DNA from: Ipomoea triloba
Taxonomy: Eukaryota > Streptophyta > Magnoliopsida > Solanales > Convolvulaceae
Assembly (NCBI RefSeq): GCF_003576645.1
Contig: NC_044927.1
Location: 11,664,712 to 11,728,711, forward strand
Length of the DNA: 64,000 nucleotides
Direction: 5' to 3'
The notes beneath the pieces were generated by a model. That model saw only the letters and a program-made list of their open reading frames with translations. It was not told the origin of the DNA and did not search any database. The translations under genes were made by a program, and so were the position numbers. Shown piece after piece: positions 11,605-25,759 of the stretch; the stretch's first letter is position 1, and each line of letters begins with the position of its first letter.

Positions 11605-12475
11605 TACCCGACCCCTCCAATCGTACCCTAAGGGGGCACAATGTTCGACCTCGCGTACCAACCCCGACGGAAGAGCCTAACGACCCGGTTTCTAAGGTCT
11701 AGGGTCGAAGGGCTAGTACCCTAAGGGGGCACGAGGTCCAACCTCGCGTACCAACCCCTACGGTAAGGGGGCACGAGGTCCAACCTCGCGTACCAACCCC
11801 TACGGAAGAGCCTAACGAGGTCCAACCTCGCGTACCAACCCCTACGGAAGAGCCTAACGACCCGGTTTCTAAGGTCTAGGGTCGAAGGGCTAGTACCCTA
11901 AGGGGGCACGAGGTCCAACCTCGCGTACCAACCCCTACGGTAAGGGGGCACGAGGTCCAACCTCGCGTACCAACCCCTACGGAAGAGCCTAACGAGGTCC
12001 AACCTCGCGTACCAACCCCTACGGAAGAGCCTAACGGCATGGTGTCTAAGGACTAGGGTAGAAGGGCTAGTACCATAAGGGGGCACGAGGTCAAACTTCG
12101 CGTACCAACCCCTACAGAAAAGCCTAATAGCCCGGTGTCTAAGGACTCGGGTCGAAGGGCTAGTACCCTAAGGGGGCACGAGGCCCAACCTCGCGTACCA
12201 ATCCCAACGGAAGACCCTAACAGCCCGATATCTAAGGACTAGGGTCGAAAGGCTAGTACTCTAAGGGGGCACGAGGTCCGACCTTACGTACCAACCTCGA
12301 CGGAAGAGCCTAACAACCTGATGTCTAAGGACTAGGGTCGAAGGGCTAGTACCCTAAGGGGGCACAAGGTCCGACCTCGCGTACCAACCCCGACGGAAGA
12401 ACCTAACAGCCCAGTGTCTAAGGACTAGGTTCGAAGGGCTAATACCCTAAGGGGAGCAAGAGGTCCGACCTCATT
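11605..12475. repeat. Minisatellite of about 90 bp units
   Basis: About eight to nine diverged copies of a unit starting gtaccctaagggggcacga, with ctcgcgtaccaacccc and cggaagagcctaac inside. Two 178-bp blocks (about 11715-11892 and 11893-12070) are near-identical, showing a higher-order duplication. It generates the spurious repetitive minus-strand frame at 11898-12086. Confidence 0.9.
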
Positions 12476-13048
12476 CGCCACCCAACGGAAGAGTTTTTTG
12501 TCCGAAAGTACCCTTGGCCAAATAACTACATACTACGTAAAAAAAAAAAAGGCAGGAGGTCCGACCTCCAAATCAAGCCCAAGCCCCGGGTTTGGGACCA
12601 AGCAGCGGAGTTACCAACATAACCGAGCAGGGGCTCGACTAAGGCCTTGGGCCTAACAATCTAACCTTGACCGAGCATGGTCTTGGCCGAGGCCTCGGCC
12701 GACCCCCACCGGGCCAAGTCAGTTCATAGCCATGACAAGTCGAACAAATGGCTCGGCCATGGCCGACTAAGGGCGGAAGGCAATCTCGCAGATCGTACCA
12801 TCCCAACTCACGAAGTAAGGACTCAAGTGAAGAGGCAAGAATTACGTTAATTAACAAAGTAGGACCATGGAGCTGCAACATGCAAATTACGACTAAGGAA
12901 AGTAAAGTCTCTTCATTCAAATACCGAGATAACAAGTTCAAATAAATCCGGATGCACAGTAAGTTTCTCTGGAGGACGGCTCCAGATATGGTTGATGTCT
13001 ACTCTCATTCACTAACGACTTCTCGCAACTTAGAGAATGGGGGACTAA

Positions 13049-13612
13049 TGATGGCTATATTAGAAATGAAGCAAACTGACCCGAGAAAACGGAGCAATGA
13101 GGACTCAACTGGACCCGGGGCCCTGAGGTTGAGCCCTATGCTTAACCCAGGGGCCCATGTTTTGGCCGTAGCCCACAGGCCCCGACTTTAGGCCAAGACT
13201 AAGCCTAGGGGGGCTCGGCTAAGGCCCATGGAGCTCAACCAAGGCCTAGGGGAGCTCGATCGAGGCCCAGGGGGGCTCGATCAAGGCCCAAGGGGCTCAG
13301 CTCAGGCCGAGGCCTCAAGGGCTCGGGTAGGGGTGCTTGAGGGGTGCTCGCCGAGGGGGTGTTCGGTTGGGCGCGGTCCAAGTTGTTATAACTACCCTCC
13401 CTTTTCGTGAGGTGAGGTTAAGGAGCTCCTAGTATAAAAGAACGATCATTTGTCTTATTTGGACATCGTGAAACACTTGTAATAGCTTGACACAATCTTT
13501 GTAATCTTCTTACAACCTATTAATACGTATTTATCTCCGTGATATACACATTATCTTTCCTTTATTTATTGGGGCTAATTGATTCGAACCCCCGGGTTAA
13601 TTTTCTCCATCA
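13049..13612 (+). repeat. 3' LTR of element D
   Basis: Starts TGATGGCTATATTAG directly after a purine-rich gagaatgggggac (a polypurine-tract candidate at about 13033-13045) and ends CTCCATCA at 13612. Confidence 0.85.
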
Positions 13613-14469
13613 AGATCGTATACATGTTGACAATGCCTTCCATAGGAAAGCCTTTCTCGTTCCACCATATCCGTAAACAAAAAACAAACCACCATTGTTG
13701 GGATAGACATCTGAAATCACCGCATCATAGACAACTATCTGCTTGTCAATGAGTTTTGCATTTAGAACTTCACTCTCTACAGATAGAGTAGTACGATCTT
13801 GATAACTCCTATAACAATAGTGTATTTTCAGTCATAGTAGAATTTCCTTAACTCTGCAGTGCCATGTCAGGAAAATCTTTCAAGCTCTTGTTGCACACTA
13901 ATAAAAGCTTTTCCAACTCTAAAAGTACAAAATTATTCTTTTCCACATTATGTAAGAACAAATATGAAATAATAATATATTTGTTTTTATTGAAGAAAAA
14001 TTTAAGGATACTTAACAAAATGAAGGCATAGTATTTAGGTGGGTATGTAAACGGTCGTAAACACAAACCTGGTTGATTCATAATTTTCCGTTGATTAGGT
14101 ATGTTCCCACACTCCATCATTCCATATACTTTTTGGTCTTGCAATTGAATATTTGAGTTGGATATCAAAAATTCAAAAGTGTTACGAACAACTTTCGCAT
14201 TGAGTGGGCAGTTGACCAGTGGCTAGCTTCAACAATAGCATCAACTTATTCATGATCCTCATCTAATAACCCGAGGAAATAACATGCATCCTTAAATTAC
14301 TCTACTCCATTGAATGCTCTTTTGTCATTAAAACTTGTAGGGCATAAGACTATATTCAACAGACATCTTAGGTAATATATCTCACCACTGCACGGTGGTA
14401 CATAAAACATGCGGCCAATTGAAAAAACCCTCCTCCTCGTTTCCCACTTAACGAATTATTTTTTTTTGT

Positions 14470-16620
14470 TTCTTTAGAAAAATCAACTTCATCGATCTTC
14501 TCAACTTTAACAGTGACTTGTTTGGTCTTCTTTGAGCTCTATGTTGAGGAGAACTCATTCAGTAAACATCTCTTTACTACATTAATGCCAACTTTGCTAT
14601 CATTCTTGGTAGCATTAACATTCACAACAGGACTTTCCACTTCATCACCTAATAAAAAACCCTACAAAATGATTGAATATAAGCTAGAAAAACAAAGAAT
14701 TCAATTAGACATGTCATTAGATTTAAAGAATTAAATCCTTATCTTTATTATCGAGAAGTTTGGGACAATAAGTAATTAACAATGATCTGTCATTCTTAAT
14801 TTACAGGAAAAGCATTGTGGGGTTTCTCAAATTGTTCCTTCCTAACACCAATCTTAAATAATAATCATATGCCTACCAAACTCCCAATTCCCTTAGGTAT
14901 TTTTTTAATTACCTAAAACATGAAAATGATGTTAGTATTTGTTAATGATAGGAAAAAAAATTAAATAAATCCTCATTATGAGCGTACTAACCTTTGGTTG
15001 GATTTCCTTAAGCTCAGAAGCTGTTATTCTCACTAATTCAACACATTCCTGATCCCACAGTAAAAAGGGTACATTCCCTTTGGCATCAACCGCATGAACT
15101 TTCACCCTGTATCTTAGATTGCCTTAAGTTCAACTCCTACTACATTTATTGCAGTAATTTAAACCATTGTTTGGCATCAATTTTTGTTACATCCATGGGA
15201 CTTGCAAAAGTCATAATACCAGTCAGAGATGTCAGATTCTATACCAACAATCTTAGAGGGAACCCAGTAGTCACCATACTGCCAATAAAAGTTAAAAACC
15301 TAAGATATGCTAGAAAATTATTATATAATTAAAAAAAACTAACTCTAAGAGCTTTAATATGTTGTAAATGTAGAAATAATATTAGGATTTAGTGTTTAGC
15401 TTAGACTGATATACATGGTAAATGTCTTTAAAAAGTGGGGCATACTATAAAAGTGGTACAACAAGAAAACTTTACTTCTCTCTTTACATATACATCAGTA
15501 ATTGTACTGATAATCATTTCCCCACTGGATAAGTCCCCTAGTGTGTTACCATAACTAAAGCTTGACATTAATGTAATGCTCCACATCGGGGTTTGTTGAC
15601 CATATAGGTTGAAATTAAAAGACTAAAACAATTAGTGATTAAAAATTAAATTAAAGTCAGTGTATTAAGATAAAAAATTTAGCATACCTTTTACGAAATT
15701 GAACAAACTCTATAGAATCTTGATTGAAAAGTAGTTGTGTAGCATCATATAAGCTGGAAACTTTGACTTCACCATCTAGAGAGAAAAAATCTCATTCCAA
15801 TCAATCATTATTATAGTCTTGACAGATAGAGATCGATGACTATTATATTACAATTGAGTTGAACTTAGGCTACAACTGTAACGATTTCCTAATTGAAATA
15901 TTCCCATTGCAGGATTCTATTGGTAAAATAATAGTATATTGAGTTTGCCAATGACAGTTGGAATCTGTTATCCCTAGCATATGTGAAGTATGTATTACAT
16001 ACTCTAACTCTCTACTGCATTTTAATTTCTGTGTGTGAAGAAATTGTTTTATTCTACTCAACGATGGTTTAAACTGACTATAACAAAGAAATATAAATTA
16101 AGAATCTTAACACTTACTGTTTGCCTCAATCTTGACCCTATACAGTTGTATAAGAACATAACAGGATCAATTAGGTCAATTTTGAAGAAAGGCAAAATTT
16201 TGTCCACATGATGATCCCAAGCTGTACATTTGAGTTGATTGCCCCTATAAAAAAAAACCATGTAGAGAGTTAAAAACTAAACATTTAATTTGTGTCAGTA
16301 TGAAACAATCAAAATAAATTTAAAATGTTACTTTAAGTCCTCAATGAGGAAGTAATTTGGCGCGAAAGCCTCCCTGCAATGTTTTTATCCAACGGTGAGT
16401 AGATTTCAACGACCCTACCAATCACATCTATAAAAAAATAAAAGTAAATTAATCAAACTAAACAAACTAAATATAAAATGTTAAGTAGCAATGGTGAATA
16501 GAACCTACCCACCAACTCCTTTTCATCAAAACCTTGGACTCTAAAGAGGGAAAAGATTTTAACCGATACATGCATGTGTCTAGGGAAGTTTTTACCTTTG
16601 TAGTCTTTTACTAGAGTCAC
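14470..16620 (-). pseudogene. RPA70-like (replication protein A large subunit) gene of the Helitron, decayed
   Basis: Fragments in order on the minus strand are: DVIGRVVEIYSPLD and APNYFLIEDLK (about 16433-16334); a GT-AG intron; GNQLKCTAWDHHVDKILPFF and a following tail (about 16240-16120); DGEVKVSSLYDATQLLF with NQDSIEFVQF (about 15780-15690); YGDYWVPSKIVGIES and SDWYYDFCKSHGCNKN (about 15290-15170), recalling the zinc-ribbon DNA-binding domain C; YRVKVHAVDAKGNVPFLLWD and QECVELVRITASELKE (about 15110-15000); and a basic tail ending SSKKTKQVTVKVEKIDEVDF (about 14570-14480). These match OB-fold ssDNA-binding proteins. One stop lies in the tail, and the 5' end is cut by element A at 16624. 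It could be an RPA copy carried by the Helitron rather than a host gene. The adjacency to RepHel supports that. Confidence 0.7.
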
Positions 16621-17411
16621 ATATGAAATTTGACTAATCCTACTATTCTATAAAGTCTGATACGGTTTCTGCCTTATCTATACAAAGATGATCTTTTACG
16701 ATCCTTAATTGTTTTATTGCTCATATCATGCAATAGAAGTATAGATATTAATGCGGAATAAAAATGCAGAAACAAAACTGTCACACGATATTGTTTACCC
16801 AGTTCTACATCTGGGGGACGGCCATCAGTGTGTCCAATCCACTATATTCAACACCTAAAGTACAAAAGGTAAGAGAAACATTCTCACCCAAGTGATCCCT
16901 CACAAGGTATCTACCCAACTAACTTATGGCTATAGTATATTGCCGAGACTAGAGATCCGTGCGTCAGAAGCCCAATGAAGTCCCCTTCTTAGAGAGCCAC
17001 TCTGTTGCTGTCTGTCCTGCTGACTCACTCTACGTTGCACCACAGTTGCATGGCCTTTCTGTCCACAAATTAAGCATCAATGATTTGCCTTCTCAAGTTC
17101 ATCAACTTAAATCTCCAGAACTTGTTTTCTTGAGAAGACGAAGTAGTCAGAGTTGATCCTTTTTGAGCTGTAGGGGAAATGGTTATCTTTTTGAAAACAG
17201 AACTCAGATAATCTCTTTTGTGTTCTTCTTGAACCATCTACCACCTTTTAAATAATATTCTGACCTAGGTAACACGGTAATCGTTAATATTTAAATCCAT
17301 ATAGATAATTACTATGATACCATTTGAGGTTTCTAGATGATAGGGACTTTGTTGTAATCACACCTCTTTGCCGGTAACTGTTCTACTTAGCTCAGCAAGG
17401 ATAAGTCAGTG

Positions 17412-20011
<2,600 letters not shown>

Positions 20012-20459
20012 CGGTGAAGTCCAACGAATAGATCCCGAACACTTTAGTGTAGAGTCTGACCAATCAGGTCTTCACTCTTAACACTGACAGACTCTAGACT
20101 TAAACCTAACTAATTTTTCATAATAATTAGCCAATTACATTAGTAGGGTTTAGACGTAAAACACTAACAAACTTCCTCTTTGGATTTTATTTGGCAAAAC
20201 AACTTAATAAGGACGAATACAACAAAGATTTTAATGCAAAGAGTTGAATACCATAAGCAAAACATAGAAAGTCCATATCAAGGACCAATTGTCTTAATTC
20301 AAATATTGCAGACCGTAAAATGACCATAATAAACTAAGTGCACACACTGCGCTCGGTCTGTAAACTAAAACTTAGTAACCAAAAAAGATATAAACTAACT
20401 TCTTCTTCTTCAATCTTCAAACAACAATGTTTGCACACCTCCCCTCCCCCCCCCCCCCC

Positions 20460-20698
20460 NNNNNNNNNNNNNNNNNNNNNNNNNNNNNNNNNNNNNNNNN
20501 NNNNNNNNNNNNNNNNNNNNNNNNNNNNNNNNNNNNNNNNNNNNNNNNNNNNNNNNNNNNNNNNNNNNNNNNNNNNNNNNNNNNNNNNNNNNNNNNNNNN
20601 NNNNNNNNNNNNNNNNNNNNNNNNNNNNNNNNNNNNNNNNNNNNNNNNNNNNNNNNNNNNNNNNNNNNNNNNNNNNNNNNNNNNNNNNNNNNNNNNNN
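20460..20698. other. Assembly gap (239 N)
   Basis: Flanked on both sides by C runs. It lies at the polypurine-tract region of element A, so the true sequence is probably G-rich on the minus strand. Confidence 0.95.
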
Positions 20699-20739
20699 CC
20701 CCCCCCCCCCCCCCCCCCCCCTTGAGTCCGATTACTCCC

Positions 20740-21017
20740 CCTAGATTGCTAAATAATAGCCAAAGTAATATTCAAGACGCAAGAGTCATTCCTCCACTCT
20801 CGATAAGGGTCTCAAACTCGCCTTCTGACAAACTCAGTCGTAGCAATACCGTTGCAAGTTCTGTATGAGCAATCTCCAGTTGATTATTGACCAATCGATT
20901 GATAGTCTCCAACTCTATGACCCTAACTTTCAGCACATTTGACTGTCTCAGATCTCTAACATATGGGGTGAGCCTTGTTTCATCTTGGTTTAGCATCAGA
21001 TTCTCTTCTAGTTGAGT
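20740..21017 (-). pseudogene. ORF3 of element A, C-terminal part after the solo LTR
   Basis: With the solo LTR removed, the frame resumes as TQLEENLMLNQDETRLTPYV and a Leu-rich predicted coiled coil (VIELETINRLVNNQLEIAHT). It ends near the purine-rich 3' region. This completes ORF3. Confidence 0.6.
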
Positions 21018-21022
21018 CACTG

Positions 21023-23379
21023 TGTTGGTCCCGATAGGGTGGGAAAATCTAGAGGGGGGGGGTGAATAGACTTTTCAAACTTTCAAAAAATATTATAACA
21101 CTTTAACAGAGAAAATCCAAGTGAATAAATTCAACTTGAATTGCACAACGGAAATAGTATTACGGTAAAGTGCTATAAACAAAGTTATGTAAAAATGAAG
21201 AGCTTCACGACATGCAACACGTTAGAAACGTCAGGAACATCTCAAATAACAAGTATATAAAGTTTGGCTCGCATGCGGACGTGGGAACTATCAAACCCAG
21301 ATCAGATAGTATAAGTAGTGAATAGTTGGGTTCGTAGCATAACAACAAATAACATTGGCATGCAGGATGAGGTTGAGCTTGAAAATAAATCTTGCATGCA
21401 AAAAGTAGTGTGTCACGTGAATCTAGGATATTCTAGGATAATTAATGTGACAAACAATGCAATGCATGTGATGATCAGATGAATAAATGTGCATGCGGAT
21501 ATGTAAGCATATAAAGTAAATGGACACAGGGATTTATAGTGGTTCGGAGGTGATATAATCCTCCTACTCCACTTTCTCCTTCCTTCAATCACCCAAATAC
21601 AATAGTGAATCAGTGCCCTTCTAGCACTCTGCTACTCCGAATGCTCTTTGCACACAACTACACTCAAACCTGAACGTCTTGCACCCAGCTACGCCCTTTA
21701 ACCAAGTGTTTTGCACCCAGCTACACTTAGTGTCCACGAGTGTTCTGCACAAAGCTGCACTCCTCCGAGTATTTCGCACAAAGCTGTTCAACCAAGTGTT
21801 TGGCACCCAGCTACACTTAGTTTCCCCGAGTGTTTTGCACAAAGTTACACTCCTACAATTTCTTTCAAGAAATAAATGTATTTCTTCTCAAGACTTGATT
21901 TCTCTCATTTTTCAGCTCAATACTCAGCACTTTCTTAATCTGATATCACTTGTTGTGTATTCAGTGCTAATATTTTTCTTTTGTATCCCTGGTCAGTTCT
22001 CCGTCTCTTTTCAACCTCTGCTTCAGCATCAAGTCTTCCTGGGTTTATATAGCTAAATTAGCTATTTGCCCGTTATGATTCTTCAGAGCATTAAATGCCT
22101 TCAGATGATTTTTGTCAACTTTGATGGCTCTGTCAGATGAATTTGAATATTTGCTTCTGATAATCCTCCAATGTTCTTCTTCAATCACTGACATAATTTT
22201 CCTTGTAACTTGTAGCCATCCATCCTTGACTTTGGTAATGTGAACACTTGACTTTGTTCATAATCCATAAGTCAAGTTGCTCTGAAATATATCTGTTTGG
22301 TGATCTTGCTTGAGCATAATTAATGCCACCAAAAAGTACACTGACTTTTCTCAAAATGATCTTCAGCTCTATTTAGCAAGAATATTTGAAATCACCTTTA
22401 GGAGTCATCCTCATGCCATATTTAGGAAAAATAATATTTCCCTTTTTAGAAGTGTTGTAGGCAGTGTTGGACTCCTTTTGAATAAATAGGTCATCCTATT
22501 TATTTTGTTGATCACGCCATTCCTCAAAAATGAACTTGTTCCTTCCTCCTTTAATTTGGATGTCACGTGAGTCATCCTCTTGCATGGAATAGTAGGTTGA
22601 CCTTCATTTAGGATAAACAAGGTGTAGGCCGTCCTCATCCTCATTTTAAACTCCCAAAAGTCAAATCATCTTTTCTCCTTCAAGGATATGCACGGTCAGC
22701 CTCTCCTTCATTTTTCCTTAATAGCAAGTCATCCTCATCTCCATTTTCTCTTCAATGTTGCTAGTCATCCTCATCACCAATTTTTAAAGGGCAAAGTCAT
22801 CTTCCTCTTTAATTAAATTTCTAAATCATCCTCATATTGACTTATGACCAAGTCATCCTCAACTTAAAGTCATCCTTCCCCTATTTATTTAATAGGTCAT
22901 CCTCATCGCCAAAATAGAGTAAGTCGTCCTCTTCTTTGAACTTCTACACGGTCAAGGTTAGCCACGCCATTTTGCTCCAAGAGGTCATCCTCATCTCCAA
23001 AAATATTAATTCCTTTGCATGAGTTAGCCTCTAAAATATTTGTGAGAGAACCCATTTGAGGTTGACTTCAATTTTGACTTTTAATTGCAACATCCTCATC
23101 TTGATTTAATTAATTCTTCCAAAGAATTAATTCTTGCAATTCGAACCATGTTGTCACGTCTGGGATGTCTTCGAGTCTTGATCAGTCTTTCAAATTCTTC
23201 TCAATTTGTAAAGTGGAAGCGAACGACTTACAAGTATAAATCAAAATTTATACTTTTGTAATTTCCACTTAATCGACTAGGCTTGTACTCGGTGTAATCC
23301 TAAACTAGACTCAAAATAAAATTGGGGGTCTAATATTACATTTTTGGTTCATCAAAACAATTACAATATATTCCTAACA
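21023..23379 (-). mobile_element. Solo LTR (2357 bp) inserted in ORF3 of element A
   Basis: Minus strand TGTTAGGAATATATTG ... CCCGATAGGG-containing end GGACCAACA, i.e. TG...CA. It is flanked by a perfect 5-bp duplication CACTG at 21018-21022 and 23380-23384. A TATA-like tatataaaccc lies near 22045-22055 on the minus strand. Near the right minus end are a C run and tctagattttcccaccc. No internal region or second LTR is present, so it is a solo LTR left by recombination. It contains no gene. Confidence 0.9.
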
Positions 23380-23384
23380 CACTG

Positions 23385-25304
23385 ACTTAACATCTTTCAC
23401 ATGTTTTCCTCCAAGTACTTTTCATCGACTTTATAGAGCATGGAAAACCGAACAATCTCATTTCCTTGAGGCTTTAAACCCTAAGCAGTAAGAATTCCAT
23501 AAATCAGATTTGGAAATGGTAATTATACCTTCTGTTTTCTAGGGTTTTTGAATGTGATAACATGCTCAAAGATGTTTCAGCCTAGATCAAACTTCTTCTT
23601 TGTATCAATTTTGTAGAGAAAGCTAGCTAGATCCTTTAGTACAGTGTAATGATGAGCAGATGGGAGCAAGTTATAGGTTTACAGACAATGTAGAATCACA
23701 AATTTTGAAGAAAAATCAGCACTGTAATGTATATCAGATTCTGCTGATGGCCATTGTGTGGTAACCCCTCCTCTTAATGTCTTTGCCACCAAGTCCAGTT
23801 AGTGATTTCGTCGTCCTCAAAACAATCTCGACCATAATAGTTGTTTATCACCTCTGGACTGAAATTATACTGTTTACCTCTAGTGAAGATCTTGTAGAGT
23901 TTCTTGGTGGAGGGATCGTTAATGGCATCTATCACACACAGAATTCAACTGATTCACATCTATAATCCTCTGAACTACCAGTTCCCGTTTAATCATCGAG
24001 GACCATTTTTCTTCAGCAGCTTCATTAACCAACGTGGGTAAGAACTCGGTTGATTCGGACGTATCAACTTCTGGAGTAACACTTCTCTTGCGAGTGGATT
24101 TGGCTTTCTTTAACTTTGGAACAGACGATGGAACTGGGACAACTTGTTTCCCTTTAGTGGCTGATCTCAAGTGTTTAAATACTTGATGTTAGGGGATCAA
24201 CTTCTTCCTCAATAGTTTTTCTCTTCTTCTTCGAACATGTGGTTAGAACAGTCTTAAACATAGACTCAGTAAACTTTACTGGAATTGGAATACCTTTCCT
24301 TTTAGACTGTCTGGTTCCTTTTGCAAGTGAGTTTGGAACAAATACAAAGACTTGTGGAACAGATTGTGCCCTTGTGAAGATATTGTCCAAGTTTCAGACC
24401 TTGAACGATGTAGATTTGGGATGTACTGTTTCCAACTCAATAGGACTCATCTCAGAAATGGGTTCGATATGATCACTAGGCTCATCTTCAGCCTCCGTCA
24501 TCTCAACATCAGGATTGGTTTCCTTAGTAGGTCTAGGCTTGATAGTATAAGCAAAGGTAGCAACAAAATCCTTTTAACCAACTAATGGGTCAGTGGGTAT
24601 GTCATACAGTTGAGTGATTATGAAGTTTAATTGACTCAAATTTTGTGCCACATAAATAGGGACCCCATTATCAGACTCAGATGGTTTCTCCATAGGGTTG
24701 CTCGACGTATTTTCAAGTAAACCCGACTTATCAGTAAACTCAGGAATAATAATAACAGGTGCAACAAACTGAATTATAGCCTAGAAGCAGGCACATCATC
24801 AACAATAGTAGTATTTTCAGGAACAGAGACATCAATATTCTAAATAATAGGATTTTCAACAGATAGATCAATAACAGAGGTAGATGGGGGTGACCTGATT
24901 TGTGACTGTAGAATCTGAATCCGGTGTTTTGCATGTTCCTTGGCTGCTTCTTTTGCTTCTCTATGAGACTTTTCCCAGGCCAAGGCATGTTCGCCAAAGT
25001 ATTTGAAAAAGGATCATGCCTCGTTTCCGTCTGATGGTTCTGGCACATCAAGTGGTTGAACATCTTGTACATCTTGAGATCTTGCAAATAGCTTGGTCGT
25101 GTCTTCCGTACTTGAAGGATCCACGAACTCTGGGAAGTGATGAATGACCGTAGAGATGATCTCGTCGATCAGTTCAGGATCCAGTTTAATCCTCTTCTGA
25201 ACAACCATACTTAAAAATTGATGAGTCTCCAGCTTCGATGCATCTTCGGGTGAGTGCTTTGCATTGAGTAGTCTAAGTATCATGTTATCCACTGCATTCG
25301 CCAT
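23385..25304 (-). pseudogene. ORF3 of element A, first part (putative plant transposon protein type)
   Basis: Begins MANAVDNMILRLLNAKHSPE (ATG 25304-25302), downstream of pol on the same strand. After a low-complexity basic region it reads VNEAAEEKWSSMIKRELVVQ and RIIDVNQ (about 24050-23960), then INDPSTKKLYKIFTRG, NFSPEVINNYYG, and FPNLIYGILTA with GLKPQGNEIV (about 23500-23440). This resembles the putative plant transposon protein domain found in extra ORFs of Sirevirus-like elements. Its role is unknown; env-like has been suggested for such ORFs. Frameshifts and stops are present, and a solo LTR interrupts it at 23379. Confidence 0.65.
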
Positions 25305-25759
25305 TGTTGTGATTTGGGGGAAGAAAAAAAAACTCTAGGTTCTTGGGTGTTTTTTCAGAGATAAAGATGAGTGCCTTTTCTGTGATCAGTTGAGAAAGAA
25401 TGCAATGTACCCTTGATTTGAAAAGCTGAAAATGTTTTGATTCTCTCTGTTCAAATGGTCTGCAATAATAAATTGTAACTGACACGTTGCGTGATGTGTA
25501 GGCATGTAGAGTGGAGAGAGTGGTACGAATTATTTGGATAAGTTTGGTAAATAGGCTTTATCTTGGGTAAATTGGTGGAGATAATATAGGAAGGTGGCTA
25601 GGATTTATGAGAGATTTTAGCTGAATAAAGAGGGTTAGTACCCACTAGGAAGGATAAAATTCTCTAAACTTATATACAAATTATATAATCAAATTGTGAT
25701 TAATAAATCGATATACCATTTCAATGCAGTACCTTCCGACTTAGAAGTTGATTCATCAA

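Larger units (their letters stand above)
9233..13612 (+). mobile_element. Internally deleted LTR retrotransposon (element D)
   Basis: Two LTRs flank it: 9233-9830 and 13049-13612. Ends are TGATGG...CCATCA, with the 5' copy mutated to TTATGG. A 5-bp target duplication GGATC (9228-9232) / AGATC (13613-13617) sits in the Helitron helicase. The interior holds a gag-like ORF, the very end of a gypsy integrase, and a minisatellite. No protease, reverse transcriptase or RNase H was found. It looks like a non-autonomous deletion derivative of a Ty3/gypsy element. Confidence 0.85.
8640..14440 (-). pseudogene. Helitron RepHel, C-terminal (PIF1-like helicase) part, split and frameshifted
   Basis: Two blocks join across the LTR element. 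The upstream block (14440 to about 13618) reads FSIGRMFYVPPCSGEIYYLR, then CYFLGLLDEDHE, EASHWSTAHSMRKLFVTLL, LEKLLLVCNKSLKDFP, and a Walker A region FVYGYGGTRKAFLWKAL. Its P-loop reads GYGGTRKA where the family has GYGGTGKT, so key residues are lost. The downstream block (9227 to about 8640) continues GDIVVNVTSSGISSLLLPGG, then LAELVINAKLIIWD followed by a stop where DEAPMMHKH normally follows, then FGGKTLMFEGDFRQILLVV and SSYLWDSCRVMWLTKNLR. These are the helicase motifs of plant Helitron RepHel proteins. Several stops and frameshifts interrupt it, and the Rep domain is absent. The coding blocks of RepHel and RPA lie nearly back to back at 14440-14470. Confidence 0.8.
8372..16623 (-). mobile_element. 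Decayed autonomous-type Helitron with RPA70-like and RepHel C-terminal genes
   Basis: The 3' terminus is at 8372 (CTAG), with hairpin TCGTGCGATGCACGA at 8384-8398. Upstream on the minus strand come the helicase part of RepHel (8640-9232, then 13613-14440) and an RPA70-like gene (about 14470-16620). RPA genes accompany RepHel in many plant Helitrons. The 5' end is missing: at 16624 the Copia element A begins. The helicase is split by an LTR element at 9233-13612. The Rep (HUH nuclease) part was not found, so this copy looks dead. Confidence 0.75.

Noticed and set aside
11898..12086. Repetitive Arg/Tyr-rich minus-strand frame
   Set aside because: Generated by the minisatellite; the repeated peptide follows the DNA unit.
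11605..12475. CRISPR-like regular repeats
   Set aside because: The repeats are ~90-bp tandem units without distinct spacers, inside a plant LTR element.
20338..20868. Long plus-strand frame through the N gap
   Set aside because: Most of it is unknown residues from N. The ends are LTR and polypurine-tract sequence.
21621..22056. Overlapping frames with repeated CKTL / FCTQLHLV-like peptides
   Set aside because: They come from short direct repeats (ttgcacccagctac) inside the solo LTR; no codon pattern of a gene.
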